A DNA stretch of 64,000 bases, from contig NZ_VLLI01000005.1 in the NCBI RefSeq assembly GCF_007830615.1, positions 124,001-188,000 of the forward strand, given 5' to 3'. Shown here in pieces: positions 32,141-40,974 of the stretch. The DNA comes from Mucilaginibacter frigoritolerans (GTDB lineage Bacteria; Bacteroidota; Bacteroidia; Sphingobacteriales; Sphingobacteriaceae). Each line of letters starts with the position of its first letter. Position 1 is the stretch's first letter. The position numbers were made by a program, and so were the translations under genes. The notes below the pieces were generated by a model, which was not told the DNA's origin, ran no database searches, and saw nothing but the letters and a program-made list of their open reading frames with translations.

Positions 32141-34454
32141 TGATAATTTACCTGCATCAGAAAACCCAGAAGAATTATTAAAGCTAAAACTCACTGAACC
32201 TAAAAAGTGGGCGGCGGGGATCCCTGCTGTACTGGTAGCCGGTACTGACGTTATTGAAGAAGCCGGACTGGTAAGAGGATTAACGGGTTTATTCCACATG
32301 AATAAAAAAGGTGGCTTTGATTGTTCAAGCTGTGCCTGGCCTGATCCGGATGATGAACGCTCACCAATTGCTGAGTATTGCGAGAATGGCGCTAAAGCAT
32401 TTGCGGAAGAAGCCACTACCAAAAAACTGGATGCGTCTTTTTTTGCAAATAATGCCGTAGCTGATCTGGCTAAACTTAATGACTATGAAATAGGGAAAAA
32501 AGGTAGGATTGCACAACCTGTTTATTTACCAAAGGGAGCTACTCATTATCAACCTATAAGCTGGGATGAAGCTTTCAAAAAAATAGCATCTCAATTAAAT
32601 AGTTTGGACACTGCAAACGAAGCTGCCTTTTATACCTCGGGCCGAACCAGTAATGAGGCTTCATTTATGTACCAATTATTTGTGCGGGAATTTGGTACCA
32701 ATAACATGCCCGATTGCTCCAACATGTGTCACGAATCAACCAGCGTGGCTTTGGCTGAAGCAATAGGAATTGGTAAAGGCACTGTTAAGCTTAATGATTT
32801 TTATGATACTGATGTAATTATCATAATTGGGCAAAACCCTGGCACTAATCACCCAAGAATGCTATCTGCTTTGGAAAAGGCAAAAAATAACGGATCAAAA
32901 ATAATAGCCATAAATCCCCTGCATGAAGCTGGATTGATGGCATTTAAAAATCCTCAAAAAGTAAAGGGTGTTTTAGGCTTTGGCACGCAATTAGCCGATT
33001 TATATCTCCAGGTTAAAATCAATGGCGATATGGCGCTTATTAAAGCCATAGAAAAGCTGCTTTATGATGCTGAACGTGAAACACCTGGTAAAGTATTTGA
33101 TAATGAATTTATACAAAACAAAACAGTGGGCTATGAAGAATTCATTGATCATTTAAAAAAATACAATCCATTAGAACTTGCAGAAGAAGCAGGTGTTCCA
33201 TTTGCACAGGTACAGCAAGCTGCTGATATGCTTAAAGATAAAAGCAGGATAATTATTTGCTGGGCAATGGGTGTTACACAACAGGTTAATGGTGTCGATA
33301 CAATTAAAGAAATTGTTAACCTGGCCATATTAAAAGGTAGTATTGGTAAAGCAGGTGCAGGCTTATGTCCGGTGCGTGGTCACAGCAATGTGCAGGGTAA
33401 TCGTACAATGATGATTTGGGAACGTCCCAAAATGTCACAATTGGATAAACTTAAGGAAGTATTTGGCTTTGAACCACCACGCGAAAAAGGGTATGATGTA
33501 GTAGAATCAATAAAAGCAATGCATGAAGGGACGGTAAAAGTTTTTTTTGCCATGGGTGGTAATTTTCTGTCAGCTACACCGGATACTGTATTTACAGCTG
33601 AAGCAATGCGTAAATTGAAGCTATCTGTCCATGTATCTACCAAATTAAACCGTAGCCATTTGGTGCATGGCGAAGAAGCTATTATTTTACCCACCTTATC
33701 AAGAAGCGATAAAGATGTGGTAAACGGCGAGGAGCAATTTATAAGTTGTGAAAACTCCATGGGGGTAGTTCAAATGTCCAAAGGGATTTTAGATCCTGTT
33801 TCAACGGATTTATTAAACGAAAACCAAATTGTATGTAAGCTGGCTAAAGCAACTTTAGGAGCTCGTTCTGTTATTGATTGGGATAAATATGCCGTTAGTT
33901 ACGATGAGGTGCGTAATGCCATAGAAAAGACTATTCCCGGGTTTACTGATTATAATATTAAGGTTCGTAAACCGGGGGGATTTTATTTACCTAATGCACC
34001 ACGTGAAGGCCGGTTTGAAAATACAGAATTTAATGGGAAAGCTCCGTTTACAATAACTAATTTGCCTGAGCATAAATTGGCGGAAGACGAATATATGATG
34101 ACCAGCATCAGAACACACGATCAGTTTAATACTACCATTTATGGATTAAATGACCGGTACCGTGGAATACACAATGAGCGCAGGGTTATTTTTATGAATG
34201 AAAAGGACATAGAAAAGGGAGGCTTTAAACCTGGTGAAAAGGTTGATCTGTTTAATTATTATGATGGCATTGAAAGGGTTGCCCGGCTTTTTATAATTGT
34301 ACCTTATAATATACCCGAACGTAATACTGCAACTTATTATCCCGAAACAAATGTTTTAATACCCATAAATAGTGTTGCGCTTAAAAGTAATACACCAACA
34401 TCAAAACTTATTTTCATCAAAATAAAGAAACATATTCCGGTTAATTTAAATTAA
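32130..34454 (+). CDS. FdhF/YdeP family molybdopterin oxidoreductase
   Basis: A 774-aa cytoplasmic oxidoreductase (no Tat signal) of the FdhF/YdeP group, binding the bis-MGD cofactor. Visible elements: the short Cys pair CSSCAWPDPDDERSP, which many YdeP-like proteins have in place of a full four-Cys Fe-S motif; PISWDEAFKKIASQL; YTSGRTSNEASFMYQLF; NMPDCSNMCHESTSVAL, in which the Cys or Ser is a candidate Mo ligand; VIIIIGQNPGTNHPRML; and the C-terminal dinucleotide-binding domain MTSIRTHDQFNTTIYG with NDRYRGI. The substrate is unknown: E. coli YdeP is linked to acid resistance and relatives are called formate dehydrogenases. It is co-operonic with fdhD. The stop codon lies in a 32-bp palindrome. 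Confidence 0.92.
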   Translation: MKNNDNLPASENPEELLKLKLTEPKKWAAGIPAVLVAGTDVIEEAGLVRGLTGLFHMNKKGGFDCSSCAWPDPDDERSPIAEYCENGAKAFAEEATTKKLDASFFANNAVADLAKLNDYEIGKKGRIAQPVYLPKGATHYQPISWDEAFKKIASQLNSLDTANEAAFYTSGRTSNEASFMYQLFVREFGTNNMPDCSNMCHESTSVALAEAIGIGKGTVKLNDFYDTDVIIIIGQNPGTNHPRMLSALEKAKNNGSKIIAINPLHEAGLMAFKNPQKVKGVLGFGTQLADLYLQVKINGDMALIKAIEKLLYDAERETPGKVFDNEFIQNKTVGYEEFIDHLKKYNPLELAEEAGVPFAQVQQAADMLKDKSRIIICWAMGVTQQVNGVDTIKEIVNLAILKGSIGKAGAGLCPVRGHSNVQGNRTMMIWERPKMSQLDKLKEVFGFEPPREKGYDVVESIKAMHEGTVKVFFAMGGNFLSATPDTVFTAEAMRKLKLSVHVSTKLNRSHLVHGEEAIILPTLSRSDKDVVNGEEQFISCENSMGVVQMSKGILDPVSTDLLNENQIVCKLAKATLGARSVIDWDKYAVSYDEVRNAIEKTIPGFTDYNIKVRKPGGFYLPNAPREGRFENTEFNGKAPFTITNLPEHKLAEDEYMMTSIRTHDQFNTTIYGLNDRYRGIHNERRVIFMNEKDIEKGGFKPGEKVDLFNYYDGIERVARLFIIVPYNIPERNTATYYPETNVLIPINSVALKSNTPTSKLIFIKIKKHIPVNLN

Positions 34455-34463
34455 CCGGAATAT
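34432..34463. terminator. Perfect 32-bp palindrome spanning the oxidoreductase stop codon
   Basis: The sequence reads identically on both strands (16-bp half-sites ATATTCCGGTTAATTT). It may act as a terminator hairpin or as a protein-binding site; it has no T run of its own. Confidence 0.5.
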
Positions 34464-34508
34464 CTAATTCCGTTGATTGGTTAATCCAACAAAAAAAGGC
34501 GGTCTTTT

Positions 34509-34557
34509 AAAATGCTCTTTTAATGTTAAGAAATTATCAATTAAAAGGGCATTTTTT
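34509..34557 (+). terminator. Intrinsic terminator after the molybdopterin operon
   Basis: A 16-bp stem (34509-34524 with 34540-34555, one G-U pair) with a 15-nt loop; the right arm runs into six T residues. Confidence 0.8.
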
Positions 34558-34659
34558 GTGTCTATATAACGCCTGTGTTATCCCAAAAAAACCATTGCGT
34601 TAAGGAATTGTAATTGGCTATAAAATTCAGAATTTACACAGAATTGAGGAGGTTTCTTT

Positions 34660-34869
34660 GTGAAAAAAAGCTCCTTAATGAATCAAATTACCAAATATTT
34701 ATCCCTCTTTTTTAAAGCAAATCTCAATTGCTATAGTGAAAAAGATTTGGCAATAAAACCGGTTCATGAAAATGAAATACCGGAACTGAAATCTCTTTTG
34801 TCAGGCATTTATTGTACCGGAAATTCTATTCAAAAGGATTTTTTATATGGATGTAGCTTAAATTTTTAG
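34660..34869 (+). CDS. Possible small ORF (69 aa) before the TonB receptor
   Basis: A GTG-start ORF preceded by GAGGAGG at 34646-34652, a strong Shine-Dalgarno about 7 nt from the GTG. The product (start MKKSSLMNQITKYLSLFFKA) has no recognisable domain; it contains a few Cys and no signal peptide. It is the only gene-like content in the 34455-34933 gap besides the two stem-loops. It could be a real small protein, or the spacer may act as the 5' leader of the receptor gene. No homology is known to me. Confidence 0.35.
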   Translation: MKKSSLMNQITKYLSLFFKANLNCYSEKDLAIKPVHENEIPELKSLLSGIYCTGNSIQKDFLYGCSLNF

Positions 34870-34933
34870 CCTACGCATGCTCAATTGAAAAAATGAATAT
34901 CAGCTTATTATTAATTAACGCAAAACTCACTTA

Positions 34934-37822
34934 ATGGAATCAAATTTACTTATTCACAAAAAACTATACTTATTCATTTTACTACTTGTTTGCAGCACTA
35001 CACTACTGCAGGCACAAACCATTAAAGGAAACATTACTGACGCCAAAAATGGTGAAACTTTAATTGGAGCTACTGTCCATATTGAAAAAGGCACTTACCA
35101 GCAAAATACAACAGTTAAGCTTGATGGTACATATGTATTTAAAAACGTTCCGGCTGGCGAATACAAGTTACAGGTAAAATATGTTGGCTATAAAACCACT
35201 AAAGAATATACAATTGAAGTAAAGCAAGATGAGATTGCTGTTTTAAATGTGGCAATGGTTGATAATTCGACCGCTCTTAATGAGGTAACCATTACAGAAC
35301 ATGCCGGTAAAGCAACTGACAGATCAGCAAGAAGTGACGAAAAAAACTCAAATAATACCATCAATGTGGTTTCGGCCCAAAGTATTGCCATTTCTCCGGA
35401 TGTGCTGGTATCTAATGTATTGAGCAGAGTATCCGGCATTTCAATAGACAGAAGCAGTACAGGTGATGCACAACATGTTATTATTCGTGGTATGGATAAA
35501 CAGTACAATACTACTTTAATAAATGGAATTAAAATACCGAGTCCGGATAATAAGAACAGATTTGTTCCGCTGGATATTTTCCCTGCTGGATTGGTGGATC
35601 AGATAGAGGTTTTTAAAACACTTACTCCTGATATGGAAGGTGATGCCTCAGGAGGTGTGGTTAATTTGGTAATGAAAACCGCACCTGACAAATTGAAAAT
35701 AGAAGGTGATTTTGGTACAGGCTACAGCCAGTTGTTTTTTGACAGGCCATTTGCAAGCTTTGATCACAGTACTGTAAATAGTAAGGCCCCTGGCGAGATA
35801 AATCCAGGTGGGATTGCCAGTCCCAGCGATTTTCCATATCAAAACCTGTTAACAAAAACAGGTAATCCGCCACCCAACACCAATGCCAGTTTAACCATAG
35901 GAAATAGGTATTTGAATAATAAGTTAGGTGTATTATTTTCAGGAAGTTACCAAAACCTGTATCAAGGTAGCAATAGTTTTGCTGTAATCCAAACAAATGA
36001 TATTGGGCCGGCACAGGGTAACTCTAAACAAAATACCGAAACAGGTTTTCAAGATACTTACAATCGTCAGTATTCAACACAACTTCAACGTTTAGGGGCC
36101 ATTGCATCTATTGATTATAAATTCGATAATAACAACGTTATCAATTTGTTCGCCACTTATCTGGAGTTAAATCAATACCGCGTACGTCAAACACAGGATG
36201 ATACTTATGGTGGTTATACTTATCAAGGATACCGAGGTACATTTTCTGTTGATAATTTAACAGAAACCAGGAGCGACCTTCAAAGCATTTATAATATAAC
36301 GTTAAGTGGAAAACACAAAATAAGCAGCCCATTTTCATTGGACTGGACAGTAGCAAATTCTCAGGCTACACACAAACTACCTGATGACGCAGAATTTGAT
36401 ACAAAGTATGGAACAAGTCCCACTACAACAACTAACGAGGCAACCGGTAATCCTGCCGAACCTTATGTTTCGGTTGCACAAGGTGTAACCAATGGGCCAG
36501 TATACGTTCAGAATGAGTCAAGAACATGGACACATAATACAGACAAGGACCTATCAGCTTATTTAAACCTTCATTACAATGTTAAGATATTCGGCAGGAC
36601 AGCAATTTTTTCAGCCGGAGGAATGTTCAGGCATAAAACCAGGGATAATTTTAACGACTCCTATAACTTGCCAAATACAATAGTTAACGGTGAACCGGAA
36701 GTCTACACTTCAATTCCTGCAGCAAAATTCATGTTTACAGGCTCGGATACAGTTAATGCAAAAGGTTCTTCAGCAACCGACCCAGGTGTTTACACCTTCG
36801 TTGAAAATATTCATGCGTTATACGGTATGGTGAAATATTATATAACAGAGCGGTTAGATGTAATAGCGGGCTTAAGAGGCGAACACACCTATCAAAATTA
36901 TTATTCGCTACTGCCGTCGTACCTGCCCGGCAAAACAGCCACAATAACCTATCTGGATTACCTTCCAAGTGTAAATATTAAATATGCACTTACAAATGAA
37001 CAGGCATTAAGAGCATCATATTATGAATCTATCCTAAGACCGGCATTTGCCGATCTTATCCCTTACCCGGATCCTATTGCTAATGAGGAGTATTCACATG
37101 TTGGTAACCCTTATTTACAACATACTGTAATTAATAATTACGATTTACGGTATGAGTTTTTCCCGGGAGCATTTGATGAGTTTATGTTAGGCGCATTTTA
37201 TAAGCAATTAACTAATCCTATTGAAACCGAACTTGCGCAATCAACAACTGGGGCCGGAGGCCTATCGCTTACTCCTAATAACTTCGGTAACGCTACAAAT
37301 TATGGGCTTGAACTCGAAGCAAAAAAGTTCTTTGGTAACATTGGGGCTTCAGTAAACTATACTTATACCAATTCTCAAATTACTACTCTGAAAACGATTA
37401 CACTAAACAATACACTTACCCATATAGATCAAACCAGGCCATTGCAGGGGCAGGCGGCCAATATAGGCAATGCATCCTTATTATATAAAGATCAAAAGAT
37501 CGGAGTAGATGCGCAATTATCATTATCATATATAGGTGAAAGGATAGCGGCCGTGTCAAGTTATTATGGTTTAGATACATGGGAGCGACCTTCTACCTTT
37601 CTTGACTTTTCGGCTCAAAAGAAGATTGGCCCCCATTTTATTATTTACATAAAGGCTAATAACCTGTTAAATACACCTTACCAGCTGATCTTGAAACAAA
37701 ATAATACCTATCTGTATTCAGGGCTGGCCAAATTACCGCACCAGGAAAGTGCCGATTATACCACATTACAGTACGATCAATTTTATGCACGTTACAACTT
37801 AGGTATTAAATACAATTTTTAA
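34934..37822 (+). CDS. TonB-dependent receptor with carboxypeptidase-like N-terminal domain
   Basis: A 962-aa outer-membrane receptor. Signal peptide about residues 1-28 (LLQAQ), then a CarboxypepD_reg-like sandwich (TIKGNITDAKNGETLIGATVHIEKG, VKYVGYKTTKEYTI), a plug domain (LSRVSGISIDRSSTGDAQHVIIRGMDKQYNTTLINGIKIPS, IFPAGLVDQIEVFKTLTPDMEGDASGG) and a long barrel ending in YARYNLGIKYNF. The DMEGDASGGVVNL motif is typical of the non-SusC TonB receptors that often import metals, peptides or phosphorus compounds. No SusD follows; instead a beta-helix lipoprotein gene starts 48 bp downstream, suggesting a two-gene uptake or attachment unit. The substrate is unknown. Confidence 0.92.
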   Translation: MESNLLIHKKLYLFILLLVCSTTLLQAQTIKGNITDAKNGETLIGATVHIEKGTYQQNTTVKLDGTYVFKNVPAGEYKLQVKYVGYKTTKEYTIEVKQDEIAVLNVAMVDNSTALNEVTITEHAGKATDRSARSDEKNSNNTINVVSAQSIAISPDVLVSNVLSRVSGISIDRSSTGDAQHVIIRGMDKQYNTTLINGIKIPSPDNKNRFVPLDIFPAGLVDQIEVFKTLTPDMEGDASGGVVNLVMKTAPDKLKIEGDFGTGYSQLFFDRPFASFDHSTVNSKAPGEINPGGIASPSDFPYQNLLTKTGNPPPNTNASLTIGNRYLNNKLGVLFSGSYQNLYQGSNSFAVIQTNDIGPAQGNSKQNTETGFQDTYNRQYSTQLQRLGAIASIDYKFDNNNVINLFATYLELNQYRVRQTQDDTYGGYTYQGYRGTFSVDNLTETRSDLQSIYNITLSGKHKISSPFSLDWTVANSQATHKLPDDAEFDTKYGTSPTTTTNEATGNPAEPYVSVAQGVTNGPVYVQNESRTWTHNTDKDLSAYLNLHYNVKIFGRTAIFSAGGMFRHKTRDNFNDSYNLPNTIVNGEPEVYTSIPAAKFMFTGSDTVNAKGSSATDPGVYTFVENIHALYGMVKYYITERLDVIAGLRGEHTYQNYYSLLPSYLPGKTATITYLDYLPSVNIKYALTNEQALRASYYESILRPAFADLIPYPDPIANEEYSHVGNPYLQHTVINNYDLRYEFFPGAFDEFMLGAFYKQLTNPIETELAQSTTGAGGLSLTPNNFGNATNYGLELEAKKFFGNIGASVNYTYTNSQITTLKTITLNNTLTHIDQTRPLQGQAANIGNASLLYKDQKIGVDAQLSLSYIGERIAAVSSYYGLDTWERPSTFLDFSAQKKIGPHFIIYIKANNLLNTPYQLILKQNNTYLYSGLAKLPHQESADYTTLQYDQFYARYNLGIKYNF

Positions 37823-37870
37823 AAACTTCAACAACAATTAATAAAATCAATTAATCAATTTCATCATTTT

Positions 37871-39319
37871 ATGAAAAAACTACAAATTATTGCGTTGGGC
37901 ATATCACTTCTTGCACTTGCTGCATGCAGTAAGAAGAGTGATAACGCTGTGGTATCTGTACCACAAATTCAAATCGGCAAGGCAATTCCTAATACAGGAG
38001 TTTTACCTGCTGGTAGCTACAAAGGTACCTTGCTTGCAAATCAAACCTACACTGTAGGCGGTGATATTACCATTAATGCTGGCGATACCCTTTTAATACA
38101 AAAAGGTGTTAAAATTAATATGACAAATGGCGCAAACTTTATTGTAAATGGTGATTTAATTAGCCTTGGCACAAGTAGTTCACCAGTTACTATTACAGAT
38201 CCCCGCAGAACTAAGGTACCAGGTACATCTGTTTTAGGTCAGGATTCAGCATATGTTGGTGGATGGGGTGGTATCTACGCAGGTCCTACAAGCAAGTTAG
38301 TAGTACTTAAATGGACTCACCTTGACTTTGGTGGCGCTGCTTTGAAAGCTCTTCCTTTTACTGGTGCTAATTCATTAAAAGTAGGTGCTCAATACATCCT
38401 TTATTTTACCAACCCAAATGGAGTTTTTATAATGGAAGATTCATGGATGTACGGTTCTCCTGATGACGCAACCCGTTTTTATGGTGGTTATTATAATATT
38501 ATGCGTAATACCATGGAAAAATGCGGTAGTAATGGTGGTGACGGTTTCAACGCAAAAGGTAGTGCTGTTGGTAACATGGCTTATAATTTAATTATAGGTG
38601 GTGCAACAAATGGTACCAAAACTGCCAGTGACGGTACTACTGCCGGCGAATGTCAGTTTACCATGTACAATAACACCTATGTGAATGATGGTTTCAGAAA
38701 TAATGGTGTATACGGCGCAAGAAGCGGTTCTGTAGAAATAGAAAACAATTCAAGGGCATTAGTATATAACAACCTAATCGTTAATTGTGATTTTGGTGTA
38801 CGTATAGCTGGTGGCCCGGCTGGTGCAAAAGTTTATCTTGCTGATACAACTTTAGTTACCAATGGTAGTGTTTTATTCCCACAAACCAAATATGGTTATA
38901 ATTTTTATTATGCTGATGCTGCCTCAATAGCAGATCAGTTTGTGCCTACAAACGTTGCTCAGCAAGTGGTAACTCATCCTCAATCAACTGATATTCCTAA
39001 TATGGCTGCATTCTTAGGTGTTAATTATACTTTTGGTTTAGTTTATGACGGTTCTTCACTTGTTGGAAAAAACAATCCTATGTTTACCAATTTCCCACTG
39101 CCTGCAACTGCTGGTTCATGGGTAACCCAATGTTCTGTTGATGGTTATAATTTCCGTTTGCAGTCTGGTTCTCCTGCTGCAGGTAAAGGAACAACTACTG
39201 CTTTCCAACCTATTACAACTGGTATTCCTCTTGATGCTAACTTTGGTTCAAGTGGTATTACGCCTCCGGGACAAGATATCGGTTGCTACCAGTTAAATGG
39301 TACTGGTAACCAACACTAA
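37871..39319 (+). CDS. Beta-helix repeat lipoprotein
   Basis: A 482-aa protein with a lipoprotein signal (LLALAAC, Cys19) and a region rich in short turns such as GDITINAGDTLLIQKGVKINMTNGANFIVNGDLISLGTSSSPVTI, GGWGGIYAGPTSKLVVLKWTHLDFGGAA and NSRALVYNNLIVNCDFGVRIAGGPAG. These are characteristic of a right-handed parallel beta-helix (pectate-lyase-like) fold. No catalytic motif is obvious. The partner TonB receptor is directly upstream and a terminator follows, so the pair is a transcription unit. The protein may bind a ligand or polymer for the receptor, or be a structural surface protein. Confidence 0.82.
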   Translation: MKKLQIIALGISLLALAACSKKSDNAVVSVPQIQIGKAIPNTGVLPAGSYKGTLLANQTYTVGGDITINAGDTLLIQKGVKINMTNGANFIVNGDLISLGTSSSPVTITDPRRTKVPGTSVLGQDSAYVGGWGGIYAGPTSKLVVLKWTHLDFGGAALKALPFTGANSLKVGAQYILYFTNPNGVFIMEDSWMYGSPDDATRFYGGYYNIMRNTMEKCGSNGGDGFNAKGSAVGNMAYNLIIGGATNGTKTASDGTTAGECQFTMYNNTYVNDGFRNNGVYGARSGSVEIENNSRALVYNNLIVNCDFGVRIAGGPAGAKVYLADTTLVTNGSVLFPQTKYGYNFYYADAASIADQFVPTNVAQQVVTHPQSTDIPNMAAFLGVNYTFGLVYDGSSLVGKNNPMFTNFPLPATAGSWVTQCSVDGYNFRLQSGSPAAGKGTTTAFQPITTGIPLDANFGSSGITPPGQDIGCYQLNGTGNQH

Positions 39320-39352
39320 GAAATAAGGAAATACTATCAGGTATACTCCTGT

Positions 39353-39396
39353 AACCCATTTTTATAAGGCATTGCTTTATAGAAATGGGTTTTTTT
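39353..39396 (+). terminator. Intrinsic terminator after the beta-helix lipoprotein gene
   Basis: AACCCATTT (39353-39361) pairs with AAATGGGTT (39383-39391); a long T run follows. Confidence 0.85.
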
Positions 39397-39407
39397 GTAC
39401 AATAAAT

Positions 39408-40637
39408 TCAGATCCTTCGTTTAAGGGTCATTATTACCATATCATGTTTGTTGTCATGAAAAACCTCAAGCACCAGGTTACGGTCATTTTGTGATTTAAA
39501 TATATCATCAATTTGTTCAAGACTCATAGTGGATGTTGGTTTTAAATTGATGGATAAAATTTCATCATCTTTCTCCAGCCCAATTGTGTCGCCGGCGGAT
39601 CCTGGTTCGACCCTGCTGATTATAATGTGTTTATAGTCATCGCCCCCGGCATAATATTCTAGCCCACTCATGTCATGTTCAAATGGTTCTTTGAAATTCG
39701 GACCGGGCTTTAAATAAATTAAATTGTTATGATAATCAAACACTATAATAAATCTTTTTAATATTCCAAGACCTAAATTCCCATCTCTTTTTATATCCTC
39801 ACTTTTACAAATCAGGGAGTCGCCTGTTGGAAAAGAAGATACGATGTTCCTGATTTTGTATTTGCCCAATTCAACCTCACTTATCCGGCTTATATAGCCG
39901 CTAACAGGTCCATTAAATCCCATTCCTAAATTAGCTGCAATGCAATTTTTAGGTAATGCCTTCTCCATGTTTTCTAATAAAAGGGGATGACCTGCTCCCA
40001 GGTCAATAACAAGTTTGGTTTTCTTTATACAACCATCGGGCATATTAACATTTGTTTCCAGGTAAGGCTTATGATCTTCAATAGTAATTGGTATTTTTTC
40101 ACCCTTTCCATACAGGCGGACATCTCCTGGCCTGTAAACTGTAAGTGTTGAATCGCTAAAATCAACTCTAACAGCCAGGTTATTAAAGAACTCATATCCA
40201 AGCAAGCCATGTATGGGCATTCCGGCGTAGTTGGATAATCCAAAATTGTCTTTTTTAAGTATGGCCGCAGCCACATCATGGCTAGTTAATCCCGGTATAT
40301 TTATTTGCAGAGGGGCCGTAGCATAAGCCTCATAATCATCTCCTTCACCCAATCCGCCCAATTTCAAAGTACGGTTTTTGCAAACTTTAAGACTGTCTAT
40401 TAGCTGTGGATCGGTAATAATCATCAAACCCACACCTGTATCCATAATAAAGTTAAACGGCCCTTTATTGTTAATTTCTACCTTAATAATGATCATGTTC
40501 CGTACCAGCCTGAACGGGATTATTACCCTTTTTTTATGACCATTGATATCAAAATATTGAGCGTCTACTGATGATGCTAAAAAGCAGCTCAAAAACAATA
40601 GCCAAAATACCCAGCCATGAATAGTTTTAGCATGCAT
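39408..40637 (-). CDS. Secreted retropepsin-like aspartyl protease with PDZ domain
   Basis: A 409-aa exported protein (signal about residues 1-26, SSVDAQ). Two aspartyl-protease-like repeats follow: the first carries a classic active site FIMDTGVGLMIIT, the second a degenerate VIDLGAGHPLLL with Leu in place of Thr or Ser. A C-terminal PDZ domain (about residues 325-405: IISRVEPGSAGDTIGLEKDDEILSINLK) would bind peptide termini. The family is common in Bacteroidota with unknown substrates. It is convergent with the beta-helix gene and divergent from the next gene, so monocistronic. Confidence 0.85.
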   Translation of the reverse strand: MHAKTIHGWVFWLLFLSCFLASSVDAQYFDINGHKKRVIIPFRLVRNMIIIKVEINNKGPFNFIMDTGVGLMIITDPQLIDSLKVCKNRTLKLGGLGEGDDYEAYATAPLQINIPGLTSHDVAAAILKKDNFGLSNYAGMPIHGLLGYEFFNNLAVRVDFSDSTLTVYRPGDVRLYGKGEKIPITIEDHKPYLETNVNMPDGCIKKTKLVIDLGAGHPLLLENMEKALPKNCIAANLGMGFNGPVSGYISRISEVELGKYKIRNIVSSFPTGDSLICKSEDIKRDGNLGLGILKRFIIVFDYHNNLIYLKPGPNFKEPFEHDMSGLEYYAGGDDYKHIIISRVEPGSAGDTIGLEKDDEILSINLKPTSTMSLEQIDDIFKSQNDRNLVLEVFHDNKHDMVIMTLKRRI

Positions 40638-40894
40638 AATTCAAATTTGTTGGTTTACACTTTAAATATTGAAAATGTAAACCCCTTCCTGTTAAAGTAT
40701 ATTTAGGTATCCGGTATGTCAAAGAAACTTAATGTTAAAAGCTCTAAAATTATTAGCTCTAAGTAATTAAGATTTCCGTATATTTTTTATAAATTGAGGT
40801 TTTAATTGGCTCCGGACCTTATATTGTTGTAAAGATTTTTACACTTTCAAAGTATAAATTTAAGCATGATTAATAAATAAAGCTATTCATAGGC

Positions 40895-40921
40895 TGTACA
40901 AGTTGATACAAGTTTGTACAA
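40895..40921 (+). promoter_or_regulatory. Three TACAA repeats at 10-bp spacing, with TGTACAA/TTGTACA inverted ends
   Basis: TACAA starts at 40897, 40907 and 40917, exactly one helical turn apart; the outer parts form a TGTACAA (40895-40901)/TTGTACA (40914-40920) inverted repeat. This lies in a 337-bp intergenic gap that otherwise shows nothing clear and precedes a promoter-like box. Confidence 0.45.
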
Positions 40922-40945
40922 AAGAATCTGTTCGTTAATCTGTTA

Positions 40946-40953
40946 TATTTTTG
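40946..40953 (+). promoter_or_regulatory. -7 box (TATTTTTG) upstream of the membrane protein gene at 40975
   Basis: A TAnnTTTG match 21 bp before the ATG at 40975, downstream of the phased TACAA repeats. Confidence 0.45.
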
Positions 40954-40974
40954 TTTGAAATTTGATTTTAAGCT

